A stretch of DNA of 64,000 nucleotides from Paraglaciecola arctica BSs20135 (GCF_000314995.1 NZ_BAEO01000015.1:62001-126000); one strand, 5' to 3'. Positions 19,377-28,089 are shown, counted from the stretch's first letter. The notes: generated from the letters alone by a model not told the origin. Translations and numbers: made by a program.

Positions 19377-20150
19377 ATGTACTCTCTTCTCGTAACCTCT
19401 GCTCTAAAATCTCACCCGACATACAAAAGAATATCTCAACGTTTACACAATTGTAGTATCAAACTCGATGATTATATTGGAAGTGACTTAAATGTTTATG
19501 AAAGTACACTAGATGGAATTACATTCAAACTCAAAAGCCCCAAGTCAAATGTCATGGATTTTGAAAAGTCACTTACTCTGGCAAGAAAATATAGAAATCC
19601 AGCATTTAGATCTAAAAAATTGAATGATGAACATTGGCCATTCATGATGTCGTTAGCGGCAACCAATGGTCTAGGTTTTCGGGAAATTCAATATCCGTTT
19701 TTGAGTGATAATGATTTAACAGCGAAAGCCATGAATAATGGCAAAACGCTAAACATAGCCAAGCTTGATCACTCATTTGGAGCCCAATTTGGTGACACCA
19801 TAATCAGTATGAATAGCCACTCACTTCATTGTGCAATTGATTATAGTGGTGAACATTGTGGCATTCATATAGACGAGACAGGGTTTGTCATTGGCGGGTT
19901 TAATGGAGATGTAGTACTCAATCCAGAATTAATTCGTCATACACTTATAGAACTACTATGGAAAGACAAACTTAAAGTACCAAAAGGGATTGAACTAGTC
20001 ACACCATCAGCTTCAAATTATTACGATAGATTTGGTTTGCGAGCAGACTTTTCTATTTTGAACAAAAGTACCATTAGTGCAGAACAAAGTTGTAGTGTTC
20101 ATTCTGGGCTTGGATGCGCTGTCACAATGTCAATAAGTGGAATGTTCTGA
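19377..20150 (+). CDS. Orphan protein of unknown function with repeat-encoded C-terminus
   Basis: A 257-residue soluble protein that I do not recognise. AAGGAAA precedes the ATG at good spacing, so the gene is probably real. It is unusually rich in S, N and D, has no signal peptide or membrane helix, and contains a possible beta-rich segment around residues 140-185 (DTIISMNSHSLHCAIDYSG). The last 20 codons (CSVHSGLGCAVTMSISGMF and stop) belong to a dispersed repeat: a nearly identical reading of the same residues occurs at 22431-22492 with no gene upstream. The tail may therefore have been supplied by recombination. The gene lies just right of an IS3 element. Confidence 0.6.
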   Translation: MYSLLVTSALKSHPTYKRISQRLHNCSIKLDDYIGSDLNVYESTLDGITFKLKSPKSNVMDFEKSLTLARKYRNPAFRSKKLNDEHWPFMMSLAATNGLGFREIQYPFLSDNDLTAKAMNNGKTLNIAKLDHSFGAQFGDTIISMNSHSLHCAIDYSGEHCGIHIDETGFVIGGFNGDVVLNPELIRHTLIELLWKDKLKVPKGIELVTPSASNYYDRFGLRADFSILNKSTISAEQSCSVHSGLGCAVTMSISGMF

Positions 20151-20210
20151 GAATATTTCAGTTTCAGATCCAAAGACGACATTTTATCGGACCTGATCCC
20201 GCAGGTCTAT
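20089..20210 (+). repeat. Dispersed repeat, segment B (copy 1)
   Basis: About 120 bp, covering the last 20 codons of the orphan gene and 60 bp beyond, is repeated imperfectly at 22431-22560. Shared blocks include CATTCTGGGCTTGGATG and AGTGGAATGTTCTGAGAATA. It ends near a perfect hairpin GACCTG/CAGGTC with loop ATCCCG (20190-20207). Confidence 0.8.
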
Positions 20211-20233
20211 TTAACAGCTTGTTATAGGGTTAT

Positions 20234-20422
20234 TCACTTCTGTTTATCTTTACAGTTCTTATGACGATTATACAAAACGAAGCTGATTGAAATAATGGCA
20301 AACCCAATACTTGCAAATACTGAGGTAAAGTTACTATTTTCGGTTGAGTAGAACGCTCCGGCTGTTATTAAAAAGAAAACACCAGATAAGAAATATACAT
20401 AAATAAATTTTACATTTGTCAT
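20234..20422 (-). CDS. Small two-helix membrane protein
   Basis: A 62-residue protein with two hydrophobic segments (about residues 6-24 and 33-51) and a charged tail RHKNCKDKQK. It is supported as a gene by the strong ribosome binding site AAGGGGAGTT a few bases upstream of the ATG. I do not recognise a family; a small inner-membrane protein is the safe description. It reads against the orphan gene on its left. Confidence 0.6.
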   Translation of the reverse strand: MTNVKFIYVYFLSGVFFLITAGAFYSTENSNFTSVFASIGFAIISISFVLYNRHKNCKDKQK

Positions 20423-21003
20423 GATTAACTCCCCTTATTAAAACAAATCTAATTTAAAGGCGACCAAATATCAATCACACTCAAAATTAATGTACCTTAT
20501 AGACTTAATGACTCCCCACGAACCACCTTTAAAGGGAGAGCTTACCTAGACACCCAAAGTAATTAAGTACCCAATCACAATTTTGCTACTTTTTAAAGAC
20601 TCGCCGTAAAGCCCTGATTTAGATTGGTTTTATTCAACCTAAAACAGGCCTCCGGCACAGATCCGTATGGGCGCTACTAACGCATACGGCTCCTACATTG
20701 ATTCAAAGGTGAAAGTGTTGAATAAATACGCTGACGTGCTCTTCCCTACCTTCCCTAACATTTCCAGCTTACCTTACCAAGTTGAGGACTTGCACCTCCG
20801 ATCTTCTACCGATTTATCTCGGCGCACTGGGTGTCTCTATAATTCTTCTCTCTAATTCGCTCTAATTTTTCGTTCTAATGAAGATCCGTTTTATGGTTGA
20901 AGCTGTCCTATTAGTCAGCGACTTGGATTGGAATAGTCGCTACACTGAGTTGCGGCTTCCAATTTGCCTAGAAAAAGAAAAATAAATAATGGAGTGACGA
21001 TGC
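20423..21003. other. Intergenic stretch with decayed mobile-DNA signals
   Basis: A 581-base gap. At 20547-20577 it repeats part of segment A. At about 20658-20694 the minus strand can form a group II intron domain V-like hairpin (GAGCCGTATG closing with CATACGGATC, inner GCG/CGC). The sequence to its right up to about 20850 resembles non-coding mobile-element debris. GGAGTG near 20991 is the ribosome binding site of the MFS gene. No coding gene is supported. Confidence 0.4.
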
Positions 21004-22326
21004 ATGAGTGAAGTGAATTCTCAGAAGAGCAATAAAAAGCGAACTTTGGTTCTAATGCTGTTGACCCTAGTCTACGGATTTAATTTTGTCGATCGACAGA
21101 TTGTCGGCATTCTGGCGCCCTACATACAAGCTGATTTGGACATCACCAACACCCAACTTGGTCTGCTCATCGGCTTAGCATTTGCTATCCTCTACACTCT
21201 TGTCGCCATTCCCATTGCCTGGTTGGCTGACCGTTATAGCCGTGTAAATATATTGTCTATATCCCTAGCGGTGTGGAGCGGTTTCACAGCGTTGACAGGC
21301 ATGGCTACAAATTTCACACAAATAGCACTGGCTCGCGCCGGTGTTGGCATAGGCGAAGCCGGTGGCAGCCCTCCCTCCCATTCCATTATTTCTGACCTAT
21401 ACGCCAAGGAAGAGCGCGCGGGTGCGCTGGGTGTCTACTCTATGGGCATTCCCTTTGGCATTATGTTTGCCTACTTTGCAACGGCAATGCTGATGGGTGA
21501 GACTAATCAGGACGTTAATTGGCGGCGTATATTTATTATTCTGGGCTTGGCGGGTATCGCTCTTGCGGTGATCTTACGATTGGTATTGAGAGAACCCAAA
21601 CGTGGTGCGATGGAGGTTGCTAAAGATCAGAAAATTGAACAACCCCCATTTTTAGAATCATTAAAAACACTGCTGACTATCCCTTCATGGTGGTTTATGT
21701 GTATTGGCATCGCCATGGGATCTTTTGTTTCCTATTCATTCAGCGCATTCCAAACAAAATATATCGGCGCATTTGATCCTGAATTTAACTTTAGAACTCT
21801 GGTGATTGTTCTCGGTATCATCAATGGTGTGGCATACGCTGGCGGTACATATATGGGGGCTAAAATTGCGGACAAGTGGGGCAAGAAAGATATTCGTGCT
21901 TATGGTTGGCTCCCCGCGATCGCGATAGCCTGTGCAACTCCATTTGCCATTGCAGGATTCTGGGTACCTACAGTCTGGTTACACTTGGTTTGCTCTACCT
22001 TCCTACTGCTTTTTCTAGGTGCTTATCTGGGCCCTTGCTTTGCGGTTGCTCAAACATTGGCGCCAATTAATATGCGCGCCATGTCTACCGCATTGTTCTT
22101 CTTTATCTTAAATATGGTCGCTCTCGGTGGCGGACCTTCAACCACCGGTTGGCTGATCGATTGGTTTGCTAGCAGTAATAATGAACTTGAGGCCACACGT
22201 TATGCGTTGACGACCATCAGTATTGCTTTCGGTCTTTCTATCTTGAGTTTCATGTTGGTCTCAAAATATATTAGTAAGGATTGGCGCTTAGCAGAGGAGC
22301 GCATTGTTAGGGCGACTAAAGACTGA
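21004..22326 (+). CDS. MFS transporter, spinster-like family
   Basis: A 440-residue major facilitator with 12 predicted helices. The first helix opens YGFNFVDRQIVGILAPYIQADL, and the loop 2-3 signature reads AWLADRYSRVN. The motif ARAGVGIGEAGGSPPSHSIISD in helix 4 is characteristic of the spinster/Spns-like bacterial group. Family members move organic anions or lipids; the substrate here is unknown. No catabolic operon is attached, and the gene sits between copies of a dispersed repeat. Its coding sequence looks richer in G+C than its surroundings by eye, which would suit recent acquisition. The ATG follows GGAGTG. Confidence 0.88.
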   Translation: MSEVNSQKSNKKRTLVLMLLTLVYGFNFVDRQIVGILAPYIQADLDITNTQLGLLIGLAFAILYTLVAIPIAWLADRYSRVNILSISLAVWSGFTALTGMATNFTQIALARAGVGIGEAGGSPPSHSIISDLYAKEERAGALGVYSMGIPFGIMFAYFATAMLMGETNQDVNWRRIFIILGLAGIALAVILRLVLREPKRGAMEVAKDQKIEQPPFLESLKTLLTIPSWWFMCIGIAMGSFVSYSFSAFQTKYIGAFDPEFNFRTLVIVLGIINGVAYAGGTYMGAKIADKWGKKDIRAYGWLPAIAIACATPFAIAGFWVPTVWLHLVCSTFLLLFLGAYLGPCFAVAQTLAPINMRAMSTALFFFILNMVALGGGPSTTGWLIDWFASSNNELEATRYALTTISIAFGLSILSFMLVSKYISKDWRLAEERIVRATKD

Positions 22327-22363
22327 TCAACTTATTGAGACACCCATTATAACAATAGGCTTA

Positions 22364-22560
22364 CAGCCCCAAGTTAAAGGTAAAAGCCACTGGAATACTA
22401 CAAATAAACAAAGAACTCATTTAATTTTAAGTTGTAGCCTTCATTCTGGGCTTGGATGTGCTGTCACAATGCCACTAAGTGGAATGTTCTGAGAATAAAA
22501 CAACTTCAGGTCCAAAGACGATATTTCATCGGCTTTGCCCCCGCAGATCCAAAAAAGAGT
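22364..22560 (+). repeat. Dispersed repeat, segments A and B joined (copy 2)
   Basis: The left part (22364-22420) matches segment A at 19011-19081. The right part (22431-22560) matches segment B at the end of the orphan gene, including an in-frame reading of the same C-terminal residues GLGCAVTM and SGMF. Here A and B are adjacent with no gene between, so this looks like the empty counterpart of the 18988-20210 arrangement. Confidence 0.75.
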
Positions 22561-22567
22561 GAAAATT

Positions 22568-22653
22568 CAAAAGTATCATTAGACAAGTGACTTGACCCCT
22601 TTACTGAACCCAAAAGTATCATTAGACAAGTGACTTGACCCCTTTACGAACCG
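22568..22653 (+). repeat. 43-bp tandem repeat, two copies
   Basis: Units at 22568-22610 and 22611-22653 share CAAAAGTATCATTAGACAAG followed by TGACTTGACCCCTTTAC. The same core reappears in the same orientation at about 26877-26911, on the other side of the SIR2 gene, so the gene is bracketed by direct repeats. Confidence 0.9.
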
Positions 22654-22683
22654 GCAGGTCTATAATCTTTTTTCAAAATCTGG

Positions 22684-25600
22684 CTATCTTGAATTCCATT
22701 TCCTTCTAATTTCAATCATTCGTTCATCATACTTAAGATCCGGATCAACTTCCTCGATGGAATCCAAAACCTCGCCTATTTGATAAGGCCAGCCATTAAT
22801 ATCATCTGACAAAATTTTGAAAATAATTGTTAAAACCAATTCAGGGTTACTTTTTATTATCTGATCTTTTTCTGTCCTCATGATTGGCATTGTCATGCTT
22901 CTAGAATTTAACTTAATCAGATGCGGTAGGACTGAACGAGCTGTCTTTTCAAACATGTCCTTGCTACTAAAAGCTAATTCACATAAACGCATAGTCGTTG
23001 CTGGCGACTTAACGGTAATTTGTTTTGGCCATACATCAGTCAATAGTTTTATCAATTGATCTTTCCATCCTTTATTACCGCCACTTTGGGTAATCCAGAT
23101 CCTAATTTGCCAAAGCACATGGGATCTATAATCGTCATCACATTTAACTAGAAACTCTCGAAACTCATCGTTTGAAATGTATGGTTGTTCGGTAGTTTCA
23201 TCGATACTTCCCCAACCTGATAAAAGAATCCCAGCAAGGACCTTAGAATATCCTTCATTGGAGAATTCGATACCTTGAACGTATTCTAACAATGACTCTC
23301 TAAGCTCACGATATAGTTCTGGGCTTGGGACTTTTGCACCCCAAAAAAAACCAGACCAAAAAGCTCGACGAATTTCTGAGTCTGCACTTTCTCGGACAGA
23401 AAGTAGGTTAGCTCTGGTCCATTTTGCATCTCGCTCGTAAAACCATCCTAGGTTGTGGTTACATATAACTAGTGCATATCTAGAAATATCGTCGCCCAAC
23501 TGCAATGTATTGCTTACCCTAGTTAACCAATCAACAGGCGCTTCTCTCTTATTAGTATCCAACCTTAGATCATGGAACAACGACTGTAATAAAGGTGAAA
23601 CTGGTGAGTTGATAGCTACCGAAACCCAATCAATTTTCTTCTTGCTAGAACGAATACCTGACTGAAAGAGTTGTGGATTTTTCTTCCCTATATCCAACAA
23701 CTTATCAAATAAATTGTAAAATGAAGTTTGATTGTGGTTTATGAGCTTTTTACCTGTAGAATTTAACCACGAAGTAGCTTCACTAATTAACAAATCAAAT
23801 GCTTCATCCGGATACCTGCATAGACGTTCTGCGATTAACATCATAAACAGCGGTTTATCTTCCTCTCGCTTCTTTGCATTTAGGAATAGACGCCAAGCCC
23901 AATCAGGATACTCTTGATTCTGGGCTGCTAAATTTAGACTCGAAAATGCTTTTACTGGGAATGCGTCTACAAACCCCTGAAATGGCTCAGCCTCAACCAA
24001 GAAATCTTCCGTTCTCCCTCTCAAAGTCCCAGCTTTTGCCAAAATTTCCCTTAAAGGCAAGTTTTCTAATGCAGAGTAATTTGTCTCGGTTCTTACGAAT
24101 CCGCCTCTTCTACTTACAGCATTTGCTTCACTATCAGCACTTTTAACATTCCATTGCGGAACCAGCTTCTTAAGTTCTTTTGTTATTGCATCTAAATTAC
24201 AGTTAAGAACACAACCATTATTGCTTAGCCAATGAAGCCTATCTAATACCGACCAAGCTCGACGGCTTTGAAATTTCTCGTCATCTTCTTGGTCCCATTT
24301 ATATGGGCCTTGGACAATTCGCTCCTCAATCTTCGACTGTCCTGCAACAGTCATCTCTGACCATCTAGTCTGAAGAGTTAGCAAACTATCTCGGGTGAAA
24401 CTGCTAGACCAAAAAAGATCCTGATTTAACTCTTGACCGAATAAAACCTCCACTAGTTCAAACGGTGCAATTTCCGGATTACGAGATGCCCAAACTTGCA
24501 GAAGTAAAAAATGCTTTGAATAATTATTCCGCCAAGAGTCATATTCTTTTCTAGCTAAGGCAATATCATTTTGAACTAAAGCTTCAAATGTTCTAGCGAT
24601 TCGCAACAATAGGATAGATACACTGTTATTACCTAAGTAGTCGTCTTCATCCTCTTCAGGAGTTAGTGAAGTGCAATCGGATATAGAGAATGGTTCTATA
24701 TCCGATTCGAATTGAACAACTGTTTGGAGGTGATGACGAAATCCTTGAAGAACATCAGGTAACCATTCTTCTGGCAAGTCAATCTTATCTGTTGGGTTAG
24801 GATAATGAACGATTGGGCGAATGATTGATTTGATATTTAAATCATGTGAATTACTCAAGATCGGCGCAAATCCATAGGAGCGATCTATTGCCAAACGTGG
24901 ACGTAAACATTCCAAATAATCTCTGACCGCCCCCCAGCCCCACTCTTCTTTAGCAACTCTGCTCTGCAACTGATACCAGTCTGAATCGTTAGGTTCTATT
25001 CTTTCTTTACTAGCTTCTAACCAATAACGCCAAGCTTTAGCTACTTCAGGACTATTAGCTAAGTCCTGATTATCCAAATACCACTCAATCTGACCGGTGA
25101 TAAAGGGATGTAAATCAACCTGACGATGAATCCACCATAAAGTGACAGGATCAGCAGCCACCTTGCTAATCCATATACCAATATTGCGTAAGCGTGAACA
25201 AAGCTCTGGAACATTAGAAGAGTTATGGCCTCGTAGATATGAAAGTTGACTATCCTGTCTATCCGTTTTATCTACGTGAGTAAGATCAAACGCATCCCAC
25301 ACATCAGATGGTAGTTCTCGCTTAGAATAATAATCATCTGAGGCTGTTTTCTCTGGCACAGGGTCTGAATCAAGCCCATAAAGTTCAAATGGATCAACAA
25401 CCTGGCCTGAATCCCACTTAGGTACGGTTCGACTAGGCTTTTCATACCGACAATACTTGTCAAAAGCTAATAGCCATTCAGCCGGAGGAGGCTTCTTTGT
25501 CTCTGCAAACCGTTTTGCTCCTTCAGTAGATGAAATGACATGAGCTACTAAACCTCTCTCAATAGCAGTGAGTTCACGAGGCCCTTTTGCAGCCATTTCC

Positions 25601-26505
25601 ATAATATGGTTGTACCACTTCTCAGTATTCTTGGCTCTCTCCGCCCACTTCTCTAAGGAACTCCATAGAGCTTCATGATCATCAGCAGGATCATAAGCAA
25701 CAGCCTCAACACCTTTGTGTTGCCACTTTGCCCTTGCTTCTTCATGGGAACCAAACTGAAATGCATATATACGCTCTAAGTTTTCTCGACCTTTACTGAG
25801 CGCTTCTAACAAATAATGAACTGGCGGGTCGTCAGCACCATAACCCACAAAAACAACGATGTATTTACCTAGAATCTCTTTAAAAAAGTCCGTCGCCCAA
25901 GCTTCGGCTAGATATGCTCTACCAAACTCAGCACTGGATAAAATAAAACCATCTTCTTCTGCGGAAGAATAGTCTTCCGATACTCGACCGTGTAAATATA
26001 CAATCCCGTTCAAATCTTTTGGCCGTAACAAACTAGGTAGGGTTGGAGGCTGCCAACTAACCAAATTTGCATCACAATCGTTAAATAAACGATCAAAGTT
26101 TGTTGTAACCAAACGAACTAACCCCGTGGGCGTTGTCGCCAAATCAATCATTATTTGATGTGCCGACAAATCTGGGTTATCAGATTTAAGGGCTGCAGCC
26201 ACTGCATTCTCAATATCCGTACGATAGAATTCTCTTTCTAACAATCCAAATAGCCGGTCAGCTGAAATCAAGCCGGGGACATTTGTTTTCTCTTGAACCT
26301 CCCAAGCCTGTTCCAAAACCTTGTGCACGGGACTGTCTGAAGTAACACCTAGCGATTTGATAACTTTTTCAGCTAAACCAAAGAAATCAGGTAATCCCGC
26401 TTTTGCTAGAGACACACCTGCACCACAGAAGAAGACAACACGTCCTTGGTCTCTTGCTAAGAGTAATTCTTCTGGTATTGATGGTCCGTTATCTATAAAT
26501 CTCAT
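22684..26505 (-). CDS. Large SIR2-domain protein, probable anti-phage NADase
   Basis: A 1273-residue protein. The N-terminal 290 residues are a SIR2-type domain: GAGVS (28-32) with GLPDF, TTNFD (134-138, N136 in the catalytic position), YLHG (170-173, H172) and GYGADDPP (221-228). The remaining 980 residues are mostly helical and acidic, with no motif I can name; this length and layout resemble the long defence-associated sirtuins (DSR-type, some with a DUF4020-like C-terminus), which deplete NAD when they sense phage. The CXXC zinc ligands of true deacetylase sirtuins are absent, which favours NADase activity. It stands alone between repeat clusters, near a tRNA cluster. The start follows a short upstream region lacking a strong ribosome binding site. 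The defence role is inference. Confidence 0.85.
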   Translation of the reverse strand: MRFIDNGPSIPEELLLARDQGRVVFFCGAGVSLAKAGLPDFFGLAEKVIKSLGVTSDSPVHKVLEQAWEVQEKTNVPGLISADRLFGLLEREFYRTDIENAVAAALKSDNPDLSAHQIMIDLATTPTGLVRLVTTNFDRLFNDCDANLVSWQPPTLPSLLRPKDLNGIVYLHGRVSEDYSSAEEDGFILSSAEFGRAYLAEAWATDFFKEILGKYIVVFVGYGADDPPVHYLLEALSKGRENLERIYAFQFGSHEEARAKWQHKGVEAVAYDPADDHEALWSSLEKWAERAKNTEKWYNHIMEMAAKGPRELTAIERGLVAHVISSTEGAKRFAETKKPPPAEWLLAFDKYCRYEKPSRTVPKWDSGQVVDPFELYGLDSDPVPEKTASDDYYSKRELPSDVWDAFDLTHVDKTDRQDSQLSYLRGHNSSNVPELCSRLRNIGIWISKVAADPVTLWWIHRQVDLHPFITGQIEWYLDNQDLANSPEVAKAWRYWLEASKERIEPNDSDWYQLQSRVAKEEWGWGAVRDYLECLRPRLAIDRSYGFAPILSNSHDLNIKSIIRPIVHYPNPTDKIDLPEEWLPDVLQGFRHHLQTVVQFESDIEPFSISDCTSLTPEEDEDDYLGNNSVSILLLRIARTFEALVQNDIALARKEYDSWRNNYSKHFLLLQVWASRNPEIAPFELVEVLFGQELNQDLFWSSSFTRDSLLTLQTRWSEMTVAGQSKIEERIVQGPYKWDQEDDEKFQSRRAWSVLDRLHWLSNNGCVLNCNLDAITKELKKLVPQWNVKSADSEANAVSRRGGFVRTETNYSALENLPLREILAKAGTLRGRTEDFLVEAEPFQGFVDAFPVKAFSSLNLAAQNQEYPDWAWRLFLNAKKREEDKPLFMMLIAERLCRYPDEAFDLLISEATSWLNSTGKKLINHNQTSFYNLFDKLLDIGKKNPQLFQSGIRSSKKKIDWVSVAINSPVSPLLQSLFHDLRLDTNKREAPVDWLTRVSNTLQLGDDISRYALVICNHNLGWFYERDAKWTRANLLSVRESADSEIRRAFWSGFFWGAKVPSPELYRELRESLLEYVQGIEFSNEGYSKVLAGILLSGWGSIDETTEQPYISNDEFREFLVKCDDDYRSHVLWQIRIWITQSGGNKGWKDQLIKLLTDVWPKQITVKSPATTMRLCELAFSSKDMFEKTARSVLPHLIKLNSRSMTMPIMRTEKDQIIKSNPELVLTIIFKILSDDINGWPYQIGEVLDSIEEVDPDLKYDERMIEIRRKWNSR

Positions 26506-26527
26506 TTAATCTGCCGTGAATTATTAA

Positions 26528-26583
26528 AGCTATTGAGACACTCACTGTAACAAAACAGTAAACAACTATGAAATCATTGAATT
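26528..26583 (+). repeat. TATTGAGACAC repeat, copy right of the SIR2 gene
   Basis: The block CTATTGAGACACTCACTGTA followed by CAGTAAACAAC and ATCATTGAATTA is repeated almost exactly at 27248-27303. Shorter versions are at 22331-22357 (left of the SIR2 gene), 26599-26613 and 27231-27246. Copies therefore lie on both sides of the SIR2 gene. Confidence 0.85.
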
Positions 26584-26613
26584 AAGGAGTCACTTAATGA
26601 GACACCCATTGTA

Positions 26614-26935
26614 AGAAAGAAAAGGGGTCAAGAAAGAAAAGGGGTCAAGTTGCTTGCTTCACAATACTCTTAATCAATCCCTTAACTCGCTATCTTCTCT
26701 CGCGTATTCACGGACTTGGAGAATGCAAAAGAGAGTGAAGAACTAAAAGTATCATTAGACAAGAGAAAGAAAAGGGGTCAAGTTGCTTGCTTCACAATAC
26801 TCTTAATCAATCCCTTAACTCGCTATCTTCTCTCGCGTATTCACGGACTTGGAGAATGCAAAAGAGAGTGAAGAACTAAAAGTATCATTAGACAAGTGAC
26901 TTGACCCCTTTTCTTTTTTGACCCCTTTTCTTTTT
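26614..26935 (+). repeat. Inverted-repeat-bounded element with an exact 133-bp tandem duplication
   Basis: Two identical 133-bp units occupy 26631-26763 and 26764-26896. The block is bounded on the left by doubled AGAAAGAAAAGGGGTCA and on the right by its complement doubled (CTTGACCCCTTTTCTT), so the whole is a long inverted-repeat structure with no gene inside. The right end shares its core with the 43-bp repeats at 22568-22653. It resembles ends left by REP/RAYT-type elements, but no transposase gene is present. Confidence 0.85.
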
Positions 26936-27150
26936 ATGAAATACATCCTTGTATTTCACCCAACGGGCCATCCTTCAGATGTTCAAAATGTATCCCTTAC
27001 ATTTTGTGCTTACTTTATGCTGCTGTAGGCAAAAAGTAAGTCATTCAGCATGGATGCTGTGTGAAAAAAGCCTGCGACCGACATGGATGTCGGAAGGTAG
27101 AATAACGCAGGAGCAGTTATCGAGATGGCGGTAAGCGTCAGCGCATGAAT
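26936..27150 (+). repeat. Hairpin-rich composite repeat (partial version)
   Basis: Perfect hairpins in order: 26938-26957 (stem of 8, loop TCCT or GGAT on the minus strand), 26984-27006 (9-bp stem, loop TCCCT), 27009-27040 (CTTACTTT/AAAGTAAG with flank GGCAAA), 27046-27059 (CAGC with loop ATGGAT) and 27078-27093 (CCGAC with loop ATGGAT). The last three match the 3' half of the elements at 27340, 36823, 39064 and 39478. No coding gene is supported. Confidence 0.7.
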
Positions 27151-27230
27151 TTAGAACCAATGATTCAAAGGCAATAGGAATGGCAATAAAAATAAGTTGC
27201 GCAAAAAGGATTCTATGAGAAAGGTCACGC

Positions 27231-27303
27231 TTATTGAGACACCCACCGCTTATTGAGACACCCACTGTAACAAAAACAGTAAACAACAATAAAATCATTG
27301 AAT
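27231..27303 (+). repeat. TATTGAGACAC repeat, tandem copies
   Basis: GCTTATTGAGACACCCAC occurs twice in tandem (27230-27247 and 27247-27264). The second copy continues into CAGTAAACAAC and ATCATTGAATTA, as at 26528-26583. Confidence 0.85.
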
Positions 27304-27339
27304 TACGATAAAACAAAGGGGCGGAGCCACCAAAGCAAT

Positions 27340-27664
27340 TATCGGCGATAGCCGATGCTCTTGCCCTCCCCCTCGCATGTATGTTCGCCAATTATTTCTG
27401 ATATTTAGTAGGTCAATTTACAAGGATGTAAATTGAGTCGTAGAGTGCTGGGAGCACATTACGACGACCTGCTAAATATCAGAAATATTTGGATGAAGAA
27501 CATTGTTTGGCGAGCGGCTTTTTTTGCCTACTTTTTTTTAGCTGCAGCAAAAAAGTAGGTCAGACGAAAAGGATTTCGTTTGAAGAAAGCCACGGATGGC
27601 AGTAAGCGTTAGCGCATGCTTTTAGCTGTTGCAAACAAAAGTAATTAGTACAGCAAGGATGCTG
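27340..27664 (+). repeat. Composite structured repeat, copy 1 (three-way junction plus hairpins)
   Basis: The outer stem pairs 27388-27414 with 27466-27492 (27 positions: 25 Watson-Crick, one G-T, one mismatch). Inside are arm A (27415-27434, 7-bp stem, loop AAGGAT) and arm B (27437-27465, stems GTCGTA/TACGAC and GTGCT/AGCAC, loop GGG). Downstream lie an 11-bp hairpin at 27527-27559, then GGA-loop hairpins at 27564-27579, 27589-27600 and 27651-27664. No gene is supported from 27304 to 27815. This could be RNA, or DNA that folds when single-stranded. Confidence 0.75.
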
Positions 27665-27815
27665 TGAGAAAAAAAATCATGAATGATAATAAGCGAAGCG
27701 CATATCTTTGAAACTAACAAAGTTAGTGAGACAAGCTTTAATAATATTTTAAATAAATGATGTAAAACCAGAACGATTTACATTTTGTATTTCTTGATTT
27801 AATTAAATCAAGAAA

Positions 27816-27902
27816 TGGTGCCCAGGGCCGGACTTGAACCGGCACGTCCTTACGAACGAGGGATTTTAAATCCCTTGTGTCTACCAATTTCACCACCCGG
27901 GC
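27816..27902 (-). tRNA. tRNA-Leu (UAA)
   Basis: An 87-nt tRNA with acceptor GCCCGGG pairing to the 3' side, anticodon loop TTTAAAA giving UAA, a long variable arm as expected for leucine, T-loop GTTCAAG and an encoded CCA end. It is the last of three tRNAs downstream of pgsA. Confidence 0.96.
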
Positions 27903-27949
27903 ATCGAGGGGTACTTGTATAAATACAAGCTGGTAATGTTAAGTGTACA

Positions 27950-28023
27950 TGGAGGCGGAGCCCGGAGTCGAACCGAGATACACGGATTTGCAATCCGCTG
28001 CATAGCCATTCTGCCATTCCGCC
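27950..28023 (-). tRNA. tRNA-Cys (GCA)
   Basis: A 74-nt tRNA with anticodon loop TTGCAAA (GCA), discriminator U and encoded CCA. The acceptor reads GGCGGAA against CTCCGCC, leaving an A-C mismatch at position 7-66. The 5' flank partly repeats GGAATGGCGGAATGG. Confidence 0.94.
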
Positions 28024-28089
28024 ATTCCGCTATATACACTTTGTAAAATAAAACTCTATCTTACATTAAATCTCCAAAATGTAAGAGTT

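Noticed and set aside
26949-27391. Several 60-116 codon frames in the gene-free repeat region
   Set aside because: They are translations of hairpin repeats; frames recur wherever the repeat occurs and have no start signals.
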